Origin: an uncultured Prevotellaceae bacterium | GTDB taxonomy: Bacteria; Bacteroidota; Bacteroidia; Bacteroidales; Bacteroidaceae | Reading direction: 5' to 3' | Assembly (NCBI GenBank): GCA_902782305.1 | Contig: CACZMV010000020.1 | Location: forward strand, 51,163 to 115,162 | DNA length: 64,000 nt | In this document: in pieces, positions 58,315 to 64,000 of the stretch | Position numbering within the stretch: the stretch's first letter is position 1 | Layout: each line of letters begins with the position of its first letter | Program-made: the position numbers and the translations under genes | The notes under the pieces: generated by a model | What the model saw: the letters and a program-made list of their open reading frames with translations, nothing else | What the model was told of the DNA's origin: nothing | Databases searched by the model: none

Positions 58315-59655
58315 ATGACTGATGAAAAGATTATGGCTACCATCAAACCCGATGGGGAGTGCTGGCAGCCGGAACTGGAGAAAATGCCTCGTAAACAGCT
58401 CGAGGAGCTGCAAGTAAAGAAGCTAAAGGACACGATTAAAGTCTGTCTGCAATCGCCTTTCTATAAGAAACGCTTGGGCGAGTTAGGCATTACGGCAGAT
58501 TCCATTAATAGTCTTGAGGACCTGCGAAAGATTCCGTTTACTACCAAGCAGGAACTGCGCGACAACTATCCTTACGGATTGGTTGGCGGCAATTTAGACG
58601 ATGCCGTTCGTATTCACTCTACCAGTGGTACAACGGGCAATCCTTGTGTTGTTGTTTACTCCGAGCACGATATCTGCTCGTGGGCTAACATGATTGCCCG
58701 CAACCTCTATATGGTTGGATGTCGCAAGAGTGATGTGTTCCAGAATTCATCGGGTTATGGAATGTTTACCGGTGGACTTGGTTTCCAGTACGGTGCCGAA
58801 TGGCTCGGTGCTATGACCGTTCCTGCAGCAGCTGGTAACTCGAAGCGCCAGATCAAGTTCATCAAGGACTTCGGTACTACCGCTCTCCACGCCATTCCTT
58901 CTTACGCCATTCGTTTGGCAGAGGTATTCCAAGAGGAGGGGGTAGACCCCCGTTCCACCAAGCTCCGCACTTTGTGTATCGGTGCCGAGCCACATACCGA
59001 GGAGCAGCGTCGTCGTATTGAGCGCATGTTGGGCGTCAAGGCTTACAACTCGTTCGGAATGACCGAGATGAACGGACCTGGTGTAGCTTTCGAGTGTAAG
59101 TATCAGGACGGCATGCACCTTTGGGAAGATAACTATATCGTCGAGATTGTTGATCCTGACACCCTCGAACCCGTGCCCGATGGCGAGATTGGCGAGATGG
59201 TGCTGACCACGCTCGACCGTACCATGATGCCGATTCTGCGTTATCGTACTCGCGACCTCACCCGCATCATTCCTGGCGAGTGCAAGTGCGGACGAACACA
59301 TCGCCGCATCGACCGCATCAAGGGTCGTACCGACGATATGTTCATCATCAAGGGCGTCAACGTATTCCCGATGCAGGTCGAGAAGATTCTCGTTCAGTAT
59401 CCTGGCTTGGGCAGCAATTATCTCATCACGCTCGATACCGAGGAAGACAACGACATCATGACCGTTGAAGTTGAGTTGGATGGTCTGAACACCGACGTCT
59501 TCCCTGAGTTGCAGAAGATGACCAAGGACATTCAGCGCGCTTTGAAGGATGAGATTCTGCTCACACCTCGTGTCAAACTCGTCAAGAAGGGCTCACTTCC
59601 TGTTAGCGAAGGCAAGGCCGTTCGTGTGAAAGATCTTCGTCCCGGTCGCGGATAA
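58315..59655 (+). CDS. paaK: Phenylacetate-CoA ligase family protein
   Basis: 446 residues. ANL-superfamily adenylate-forming enzyme: phosphate-binding loop IHSTSGTTGNPCVVVYSEHD near 98-117, SFGMTEMNGPG, LRYRTRDLT and the hinge region GRTDDMFIIKGVNVFPMQVE. This matches PaaK, which activates phenylacetate or related aryl acids with CoA. No phenylacetate catabolic genes are nearby; in gut Bacteroidales the enzyme is often paired with branched-chain or aryl-acid metabolism, so the natural substrate is uncertain. Confidence 0.9.
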   Translation: MTDEKIMATIKPDGECWQPELEKMPRKQLEELQVKKLKDTIKVCLQSPFYKKRLGELGITADSINSLEDLRKIPFTTKQELRDNYPYGLVGGNLDDAVRIHSTSGTTGNPCVVVYSEHDICSWANMIARNLYMVGCRKSDVFQNSSGYGMFTGGLGFQYGAEWLGAMTVPAAAGNSKRQIKFIKDFGTTALHAIPSYAIRLAEVFQEEGVDPRSTKLRTLCIGAEPHTEEQRRRIERMLGVKAYNSFGMTEMNGPGVAFECKYQDGMHLWEDNYIVEIVDPDTLEPVPDGEIGEMVLTTLDRTMMPILRYRTRDLTRIIPGECKCGRTHRRIDRIKGRTDDMFIIKGVNVFPMQVEKILVQYPGLGSNYLITLDTEEDNDIMTVEVELDGLNTDVFPELQKMTKDIQRALKDEILLTPRVKLVKKGSLPVSEGKAVRVKDLRPGRG

Positions 59656-59667
59656 ACGGTTTTCGTT

Positions 59668-60240
59668 ATGAGAAGAATTCTATTAGTGGCAACATTCTTT
59701 TTGGCACTTGGCTCGTCGGCACAGACTTCGATGAGCCAGGTGTTTAAGCAAATGCCTGACTCCGTTGTTCCGTATCTTTCGGAAAACAACAAGCTCGATT
59801 TGATTGACTTCCTCGATTCAAATATGAAGGCTGAGGTTCACAATCAGTTGGAGGGCAAGACCGAACTCCTTTCGTTGACGGAGCGCGCTGCCGTTTTACA
59901 ACTCAACGAAGCAACCCGTCTCGATTTCCGGCTGCTCGATGTCGCAGAACCCGTTGACAGTGCCAACCAGATTCTTTGTCTTATCAGCACCTATGGCTCC
60001 GATATCCGCGACAGTCAGTTGACGTTCTATTCCGCTGGTTGGCGTAAACTCGATGCGGCTCCATATATCACGCTGCCTGCTGAGATGTTTACGGCCTCTT
60101 TCTCTGACGATGAGAAACAACCCGTTCTTACGCTCACGATGGCTCATCCGCTCGACCGACCTGCCAACGAAGAACAAAAGCCATTGAAGGAAAACTTAAC
60201 AAACCTTAAATGGGATGGCAAAACTTTTAATAAAGATTAA
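59668..60240 (+). CDS. DUF3256 family exported protein
   Basis: 190 residues. Signal peptide MRRILLVATFFLALGSSAQ with cleavage before Thr20. The mature domain matches DUF3256: MSQVFKQMPDSVVPYLSENN, then LIDFLDSNMKAEVHN and AAVLQLNEATRLDFRLL. Periplasmic or surface protein of unknown function, found next to paaK in many Bacteroidales. Twelve bases after paaK; last gene of the ileS run. Confidence 0.87.
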   Translation: MRRILLVATFFLALGSSAQTSMSQVFKQMPDSVVPYLSENNKLDLIDFLDSNMKAEVHNQLEGKTELLSLTERAAVLQLNEATRLDFRLLDVAEPVDSANQILCLISTYGSDIRDSQLTFYSAGWRKLDAAPYITLPAEMFTASFSDDEKQPVLTLTMAHPLDRPANEEQKPLKENLTNLKWDGKTFNKD

Positions 60241-60266
60241 ATATACAACTTTTTTAGGCTAATAGT

Positions 60267-60298
60267 TTTGTGAAAAGCGGAAAATTTTGCTATCTTTG
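60267..60298 (+). promoter_or_regulatory. Orphan full promoter ahead of a candidate small RNA
   Basis: TTTG at 60267-60270, 20 bases, then TATCTTTG at 60291-60298, a perfect Bacteroidota promoter. No gene of more than a few codons follows before a strong terminator at 60344-60375. Confidence 0.7.
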
Positions 60299-60303
60299 CA
60301 ATG

Positions 60304-60375
60304 TGTTTTTCATGGTATTAGATTATTAAGGTTAATTTAAAAGATTGGTTGTCGTGAGACAATCAATTTTTTTTT
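60304..60375 (+). ncRNA. Candidate small RNA of about 70 nt
   Basis: It is bounded by the consensus promoter at 60267-60298 and an intrinsic terminator: ATTGGTTGTC (60344-60353) and GACAATCAAT (60358-60367) form a 10-bp stem with loop GTGA and nine T after it. No open frame longer than five codons lies within. The family was not recognised; a short leader for nothing is unlikely. A second hairpin at 60433-60458 could make a longer form. Confidence 0.5.
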
Positions 60376-60432
60376 GCCCCATTTTCAGAGCAAGCATGAT
60401 GAAAGGAAATCCTTAAATAAAGAGCAAGAAGA

Positions 60433-60465
60433 AAGGGAATCCGTAATTGGACTCCCTTCTTTTGT
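60433..60465. terminator. Bidirectional terminator between the small RNA and rpmA
   Basis: AAGGGAATCC (60433-60442) and GGACTCCCTT (60449-60458) pair around GTAATT, with T-rich flank to the right and A-rich flank to the left. It can end rplU-rpmA transcription. Confidence 0.7.
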
Positions 60466-60498
60466 TTGTTTGGAATAAATTATTTGTTTTTGTTCTCT

Positions 60499-60762
60499 TT
60501 AGGCCTCGGCTTCAGGAATTACTGAAACATAGCTCTTATCGCGCTTGCCCTTGTGGAACTGTACAGTACCGTCTACCAGAGCGTAGAGGGTATCATCTTT
60601 ACCCATAGCTACGTTCTCACCGGCATTGTGCTTTGAACCACGCTGACGAACGATAATGTTGCCTGCAATGACCTTCTGACCGCCAAAAATCTTAATGCCG
60701 AGTCGCTGAGCTGCACTCTCGCGGCCGTTCTTAGAACTACCTACACCTTTCTTATGTGCCAT
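60499..60762 (-). CDS. rpmA: 50S ribosomal protein L27
   Basis: 87 residues. The N-terminus [20 protein letters not shown] and the internal [20 protein letters not shown] are the L27 signature. No N-terminal extension needing cleavage is present. It supports peptidyl-transferase function in the large subunit. Nineteen bases after rplU, the standard pairing. Confidence 0.97.
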   Translation of the reverse strand: MAHKKGVGSSKNGRESAAQRLGIKIFGGQKVIAGNIIVRQRGSKHNAGENVAMGKDDTLYALVDGTVQFHKGKRDKSYVSVIPEAEA

Positions 60763-60781
60763 TTCTTGTTCCTCCTAATTT

Positions 60782-61099
60782 TTAAGCGATTACTGATTTA
60801 ACTTCTACCTGGGTGTACTGCTGACGGTGACCGTTGCGCTTGCGAGAGTCCTTACGACGCTTCATCTTGAACACGATAACCTTCTCACCCTTTACGAGTG
60901 GATTAACCACTTCGCATACTACCTTAGCACCACTTACGGTCGGTGCACCAACCTGTACTGAACCTTCATTGTCGACAAGCAGTACCTTGTCGAATTCAAC
61001 AGTTTTACCGGCTTCCACGTCCTTGATGTGGTTCACGAAGATCTTCTTGCCTTCCTCAACCTTGAACTGCTGACCGTTGATTTCTACAATTGCGTACAT
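60782..61099 (-). CDS. rplU: 50S ribosomal protein L21
   Basis: 105 residues from the ATG at 61099 ([20 protein letters not shown]), the canonical start; the longer frame to 61144 adds unrelated sequence. The C-terminal [20 protein letters not shown] is the L21 signature. It binds 23S rRNA. The mRNA leader of about 90 bases from the promoter at 61189-61196 contains a small hairpin (GTCGC/GTGAC) that might be an autoregulatory site. Confidence 0.97.
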   Translation of the reverse strand: MYAIVEINGQQFKVEEGKKIFVNHIKDVEAGKTVEFDKVLLVDNEGSVQVGAPTVSGAKVVCEVVNPLVKGEKVIVFKMKRRKDSRKRNGHRQQYTQVEVKSVIA

Positions 61100-61188
61100 T
61101 GTGTTTATTAATTGTTTAACGGGTTTTTCTGCGTGGCGTGTCACCTCGTGCGACAGCTTCTTTGAGCCACTACAGACTAAATCGGGCG

Positions 61189-61196
61189 CAAAGGTA
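61189..61196 (-). promoter_or_regulatory. -7 box (TACCTTTG) of rplU-rpmA
   Basis: Minus-strand TACCTTTG is about 90 bases before the ATG at 61099. An AAATGAG-type simple repeat (61204-61236) occupies the -33 region. Confidence 0.6.
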
Positions 61197-61270
61197 CAAA
61201 ATAAATGAGAAATGAGGAATTAGAAATGAGAAATGGTACTAATAATTATGATAATTTAACATTTTTGATA

Positions 61271-61370
61271 GAAGATAAAAATAAAGCGATGACCCTCACA
61301 GGCAACCGCTCTATATCTTCAATAGGTATTAGTCCTTTTTTTTAAGGTAAAAAGATTGTTTTCAGGATAA
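61271..61370 (-). ncRNA. Candidate small RNA or rplU leader attenuator, minus strand
   Basis: A perfect promoter (61408 to 61377) is followed by about 50 bases and then a hairpin whose outer arms are GAAGATA (61320 to 61314) and TATCTTC (61277 to 61271), with AGCG/CGCT inside and a TTTATTTTT stretch. No gene lies between. Because it points toward rplU, it could be an independent RNA or an upstream attenuated leader. Family not recognised. Confidence 0.4.
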
Positions 61371-61376
61371 CGGTAG

Positions 61377-61408
61377 CAAAGTTACAGCCTTTTTTTATAA
61401 AACCCAAA
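61377..61408 (-). promoter_or_regulatory. Full promoter of the minus-strand candidate RNA
   Basis: On the minus strand TTTG (61408-61405), 20 bases, TAACTTTG (61384-61377). Both boxes fit the Bacteroidota consensus. Confidence 0.65.
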
Positions 61409-61610
61409 CTTTTCGAAAGTTTTTTTATGAAAAATTTGTTGTGTGCCCACACAAAGCAAACGATTGTCTTTTTTTTCTTATTTTCTAGACCTATTTCAAG
61501 CATTTTATTGAGCGAAATCAACTTTTTTTATGAACAGGGGATTCGATGCGAAAAACTGTTAAAATAGATTAAGTATTTGAGGAAAGTTAGTTGTTGTGTG
61601 GGAAAATTGT

Positions 61611-61618
61611 TACTTTTG
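61611..61618 (+). promoter_or_regulatory. -7 box (TACTTTTG) of the Cache receptor gene
   Basis: TACTTTTG is about 105 bases before the ATG at 61724. The leader contains a direct repeat AACTATKATTCKGTATCRT. Confidence 0.45.
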
Positions 61619-61723
61619 TATTTTAAGAATTCTACATCATAAACATAACTATGATTCTGTATCGTTAATATAACTATTATTCGGTATCATATATATATAA
61701 ATATGTATTAAAGCGTGAAGACT

Positions 61724-62716
61724 ATGATAAAACGAATGAAACGGAATGTGCTTCTGACAGTGCTCCTGGTATTTGTTGTTTTCTCTTCCATCGTGCTCTG
61801 TGCCTGTTATCAGGCAGCTATCTCAGAAAGTCATGTGCGCTATGTCGGCATGATGAATATCGCCTCTGAGAAGATAGCCAAAACCATTCGTGGCATGGAA
61901 ATGAACGCCATGAACGAGTTTGACGAGGTTGAGAAACATCTCGATTCGCCTGAGTCGGTCATTGCCGCCTTGGAGAGCAAGACCAGCCTGAATCCTGAGG
62001 TACGAGGCTATTTCGCCGCTTTCGAGCCCAATTTTTTTCCTCAGAAAGGAACGTGGTTTGAGCCCTATGTGGTTCATGTCGATACCAGCGCTTTCGAAGT
62101 AAGAATGGTGGGTTCGGCTCGTCATAACTACCATAAGTCCGATTGGTATATCCGCGCCAAGAAGTCGAACAAGAGTTTCTGGTCAGAACCATACTATTAT
62201 TATGATGGAACCGACATCAGCGGTCACTACACGACGTTTGTCAAGCCCGTTTTCGACGCCCAGGGTCGACTGGCCTGTGTCTGCGGAGCCGATATGACCT
62301 TCGAGTGGCTGAGCAAGGAACTGCAGCGCGTGGACGAAGGATTCAGAAACAACGAACTGCTGAACCGCTTCCTGTTGAACGGCAAAGAAGACTTCTATAC
62401 CATGGTTATCAATAACGACGGCAGCTGCATTGCCAGTCCGGAAGGCAAAAAGGTGTCGCTCACCCAGGACCAGTTGGTTAACAGCCTGTCGCGCAAAGAA
62501 AGTGGCACACTCGACCTAACTATCAAAGGCGTGCCGTCAACCGTTTATTACGGACCTATCGATTATGTCGACTGGTCTGTTGCCATTGTCGTGGCTAAGC
62601 AGAGCATGTGGGGCCCGTTGTTAAAGATGAGCTTGGTATTGCTGTTGGTCGTTGCCATCGGCATGCTGATGGTTTGGCTGGCGGTAAGGAAACTTGGGAC
62701 TCCTGCCCTGAAGTAA
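61724..62716 (+). CDS. Cache-domain membrane receptor without output domain
   Basis: 330 residues from the ATG at 61724 (a GTG at 61715 is possible). TM1 is about 10-33, an extracytoplasmic Cache-type sensor spans about 35-285 (YFAAFEPNFFP, FWSEPYYYYDG, CVCGADMTFEWL), and TM2 is about 295-320. The protein then stops at RKLGTPALK, the position where its paralogue at 37192 continues into HAMP and a PP2C phosphatase. It is therefore either a truncated receptor or a binding protein that works through a partner. The following 225 bases contain only short open stretches in different frames, possible remnants of the lost part. Confidence 0.75.
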   Translation: MIKRMKRNVLLTVLLVFVVFSSIVLCACYQAAISESHVRYVGMMNIASEKIAKTIRGMEMNAMNEFDEVEKHLDSPESVIAALESKTSLNPEVRGYFAAFEPNFFPQKGTWFEPYVVHVDTSAFEVRMVGSARHNYHKSDWYIRAKKSNKSFWSEPYYYYDGTDISGHYTTFVKPVFDAQGRLACVCGADMTFEWLSKELQRVDEGFRNNELLNRFLLNGKEDFYTMVINNDGSCIASPEGKKVSLTQDQLVNSLSRKESGTLDLTIKGVPSTVYYGPIDYVDWSVAIVVAKQSMWGPLLKMSLVLLLVVAIGMLMVWLAVRKLGTPALK

Positions 62717-62941
62717 TCCACGTTGAACAGATTCTGGGCAATTATCAGAACTATGCCCACGAGCTGGCAGATACACGGATATAGTGACACTACCCCACAG
62801 GGGGCAGTGAGCGGAAGGTTTATTCGTGTATGGCTGATAGCTCTGCTGCTGAACCAGTTTCAGAGAATGAGCTACGAGCCCGTGACCAGCACGCTCATCT
62901 TCGAGGGTGTTGATGCACAAATCATCAGTCAGCTGTTCTAA
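62717..62941 (+). pseudogene. Possible degenerate coding remnant
   Basis: Directly after the Cache receptor are two short protein-like stretches in different frames: EVIHVEQILGNYQNYAHELA ending at a TAG near 62786, and IRVWLIALLLNQFQRMSYEP ending at 62941. Neither has a promoter or a full domain. They may be debris of a longer gene, but the origin was not recognised. Confidence 0.25.
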
Positions 62942-62950
62942 ATAAATACA

Positions 62951-62992
62951 ATAAAGGAGAATTAGTTTTCGCAAATTCTCCTTTATTTTCAA
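62951..62992 (+). terminator. Perfect 14-bp hairpin terminator
   Basis: AATAAAGGAGAATT (62951-62964) and AATTCTCCTTTATT (62975-62988) pair around a 10-base loop and are followed by T-rich sequence. Confidence 0.75.
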
Positions 62993-62998
62993 CGAAAA

Positions 62999-63030
62999 TT
63001 TGGAAGTATCAGAAAAAGTGTTTATATTTG
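62999..63030 (+). promoter_or_regulatory. Full promoter of the toxin-antitoxin operon
   Basis: TTTG at 62999-63002, 20 bases, TATATTTG at 63023-63030, 16 bases before the ATG at 63047. Confidence 0.7.
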
Positions 63031-63046
63031 CAGACAGAAACAAAAC

Positions 63047-63298
63047 ATGCAAGATATGACTGCAATACAATTACGAACGGAATTGTTTCGCGAAATGAGT
63101 CCTCTGTTGGACAATGAATCAGCAATGAAAAAGATGCTGACATTCATTAGAACCTTGTCGCCAGCGAAACCTGTAAAGGATGAGAGCGGCTGGGCGGACC
63201 GTTTCGTGGGCGCATGGAAAGAAGACCGTTCTGCCGACGAAATAGTCAGCGACATACGTAGTGCCAGAACTACAAACAATATTGATGTCAAGTTATGA
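63047..63298 (+). CDS. Antitoxin of a VapBC-type module
   Basis: 83 residues. The N-terminal part (MTAIQLRTELFREMSPLLDN) is helical, and the C-terminal part (ADEIVSDIRSARTTNN) is the charged, extended type that wraps a PIN toxin. It contains no MazE/AbrB or RHH signature that I can identify, so it is assigned by position. The stop overlaps the toxin start (ATGA, 63295-63298), the standard antitoxin-first, coupled arrangement. Probably represses the promoter at 62999. Confidence 0.75.
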   Translation: MQDMTAIQLRTELFREMSPLLDNESAMKKMLTFIRTLSPAKPVKDESGWADRFVGAWKEDRSADEIVSDIRSARTTNNIDVKL

Positions 63299-63705
63299 AA
63301 GGATATCTTCTTGACACGAGTACATGTGTAGCTATTTTCCGTGGTAATCGCCAAGTGGCTGCAAAACTGAATGAAGCAGGGAAAGAGAAATGCTTCATTT
63401 CTCCTATTGTTGTGGCCGAACTGCTTTTTGGCGCATACAGAAGCAAACTCGTCGAAGAGAATCTGAAGCAGACCCGTGCTTTCATCAGCGAAGTACAGGT
63501 GTTACCTTTTGAGGAAAGTCTTGAAACCTTTGCTAAAGAGCGTGCTCGACTCTGGGCAGAAGGCAAGAAGATAGAGGACTTTGACTTGCTGATAGGATGT
63601 GCTGCCAAGGCTGCAGATCTGACCATTGTCACTCATAACGTGAAGCACTTTAATCACATTGAAGACCTCAACATAGAGGACTGGATCAATAATGTAGAAC
63701 CCTAA
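63295..63705 (+). CDS. vapC: VapC-type PIN-domain ribonuclease toxin
   Basis: 136 residues. The PIN-fold acidic residues are in place: Asp7 in YLLDTST, Glu42 in VVAELLFGA, Asp95 and Asp97 in EDFDLLIGCAA, and the TxN motif at 113-115 (THN). VapC toxins cut specific tRNA or rRNA with Mg2+, halting growth until antitoxin returns. Length and motifs look intact. Overlaps its antitoxin by four bases. Confidence 0.93.
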   Translation: MKGYLLDTSTCVAIFRGNRQVAAKLNEAGKEKCFISPIVVAELLFGAYRSKLVEENLKQTRAFISEVQVLPFEESLETFAKERARLWAEGKKIEDFDLLIGCAAKAADLTIVTHNVKHFNHIEDLNIEDWINNVEP

Positions 63706-64000
63706 AAACGCAGATGCCTATGGGCTGAGAGAAATATAACACGGGACATATAGGATGAATATCCGCTTTTAGATTCTTGCTAACTGAAAATCGGCAAAAT
63801 TTTCAAAGATTGTTTCAAGAACTGAAGTAGATAGTTCACGCTTGGTAGCGTGGGCTTTTACTCGTTTAAGAAACATAGGTGTTTGCCGATACCTCAGTTA
63901 GCGTAGACGATTTCTAAGATAAAACCAAGAATGAGGCACTTAATAAATGTTAAGAAGCTTCATTTTCTTCATTTTTAGGACTGAGACAACAATTTTTGCT
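63706..64000. other. Right-edge intergenic region
   Basis: No gene is supported after the vapC-type stop. Apart from the structured element at 63779-63902, the sequence is AT-rich without recognised repeats, and continues past the window. Confidence 0.5.
63779..63902 (+). ncRNA. Structured intergenic element, candidate RNA (6S-like shape)
   Basis: Arms GCTAACTGA...TCGGCAAA (63779-63798) and TTTGCCGA...TCAGTTAGC (63882-63902) pair over about 18 bp, leaving an 83-base interior. Inside is a smaller hairpin, CACGCT/AGCGTG (63837-63852), and a weaker GTTTC/GAAAC pairing. A long closing stem with a large open interior recalls 6S RNA, whose Bacteroidota form (6S-Flavo) would fit by size, but I cannot confirm the family. 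Strand is uncertain, and no clear promoter or terminator was seen. Confidence 0.35.

Larger units (their letters stand above)
61197..61714. other. 520-bp AT-rich gene-free region with promoters and hairpins
   Basis: It holds an AAATGAG-type repeat at 61204-61236, the candidate RNA at 61271-61370 with its promoter at 61377-61408, hairpins at 61439-61454 (TTGTGTG/CACACAA), the plus-strand promoter at 61611-61618, and a 19-bp imperfect direct repeat at 61647-61665/61672-61690. No supported gene. Confidence 0.6.

Noticed and set aside
1-64000. tRNA, rRNA or full insertion sequences
   Set aside because: No cloverleaf-like or rRNA-like sequence and no transposase or integrase frame were recognised by reading; a scan with dedicated models would be needed to exclude them.

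Overview
The window looks like a chromosome segment of a Bacteroidales bacterium, most likely Prevotellaceae (Prevotella/Segatella type). This rests on Bacteroidota -7 boxes (TAnnTTTG, several with TTTG 20 bp upstream) ahead of many genes, a near-absence of Shine-Dalgarno sequences, and lineage families: a smalltalk peptide beside a tailed HU protein, DUF4491, DUF5687, DUF3256 and DUF4296 proteins, a GT3-type glycogen synthase, and fused FeoAB. No tRNA, rRNA or CRISPR array was seen.

Layout. (1) 1-3450, minus strand: an accessory operon ending, at the left edge, in a VirE N-terminal (BT4734-like) protein, preceded by six small unknown genes, one only 39 codons long. (2) 3860-11059: a probable defence island. 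It holds a Schlafen AlbA_2/RecG-C-terminal protein, a coupled pair of unknown genes, a DUF3883 PD-(D/E)xK nuclease behind a 49-codon stump of a cytosine-5 methyltransferase, an AbiH-family gene, an unknown small gene and an AT-rich Cys/His protein. (3) 11060-12600: inverted 8-bp iterons around a 52-bp AT palindrome, then a tailed HU-like protein and a smalltalk peptide. (4) 12624-28237: mostly core genes: EEP phosphatase, hybrid kinase, GT2, RNase G, a small basic protein, HU, pyruvate kinase, LepA, Crp-like regulator, IspE, glycogen synthase and glucan phosphorylase. (5) 28240-31500: a repeat-rich stretch with a poly-G lipoprotein gene, hicB with a truncated hicA, three near-identical terminators, a 21-bp palindromic tandem array and prmA with extra sequence. 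(6) 31546-47415: envelope genes and others (aromatic-rich secreted protein, FadL-like porin, ProS, OmpA lipoprotein, MtgA, PP2C sensor phosphatase, FeoAB, RlmH, DUF5687, LolA-like, FtsK). (7) 47515-60240: two long plus-strand operons (RNase D-like/RlmI/TilS, then IleS to DUF3256). (8) 60241-64000: two candidate small RNAs around rplU-rpmA, a truncated Cache receptor, a VapC-type toxin-antitoxin pair and a structured intergenic element.

Genes that clearly act together are the glycogen synthase/phosphorylase pair, the LolA-like/FtsK overlap, the OmpA/MtgA/PP2C envelope cluster, the translationally overlapping RNase D-like/RlmI/TilS operon, and the antitoxin/VapC pair. Two systems are disarmed by internal loss (methyltransferase beside a nuclease; toxin HicA beside HicB). 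Simple repeats of the GTGAAGA, AAATGAG, GATGTCT and ATTATGA types recur between genes, and two of these types also appear inside coding sequence.
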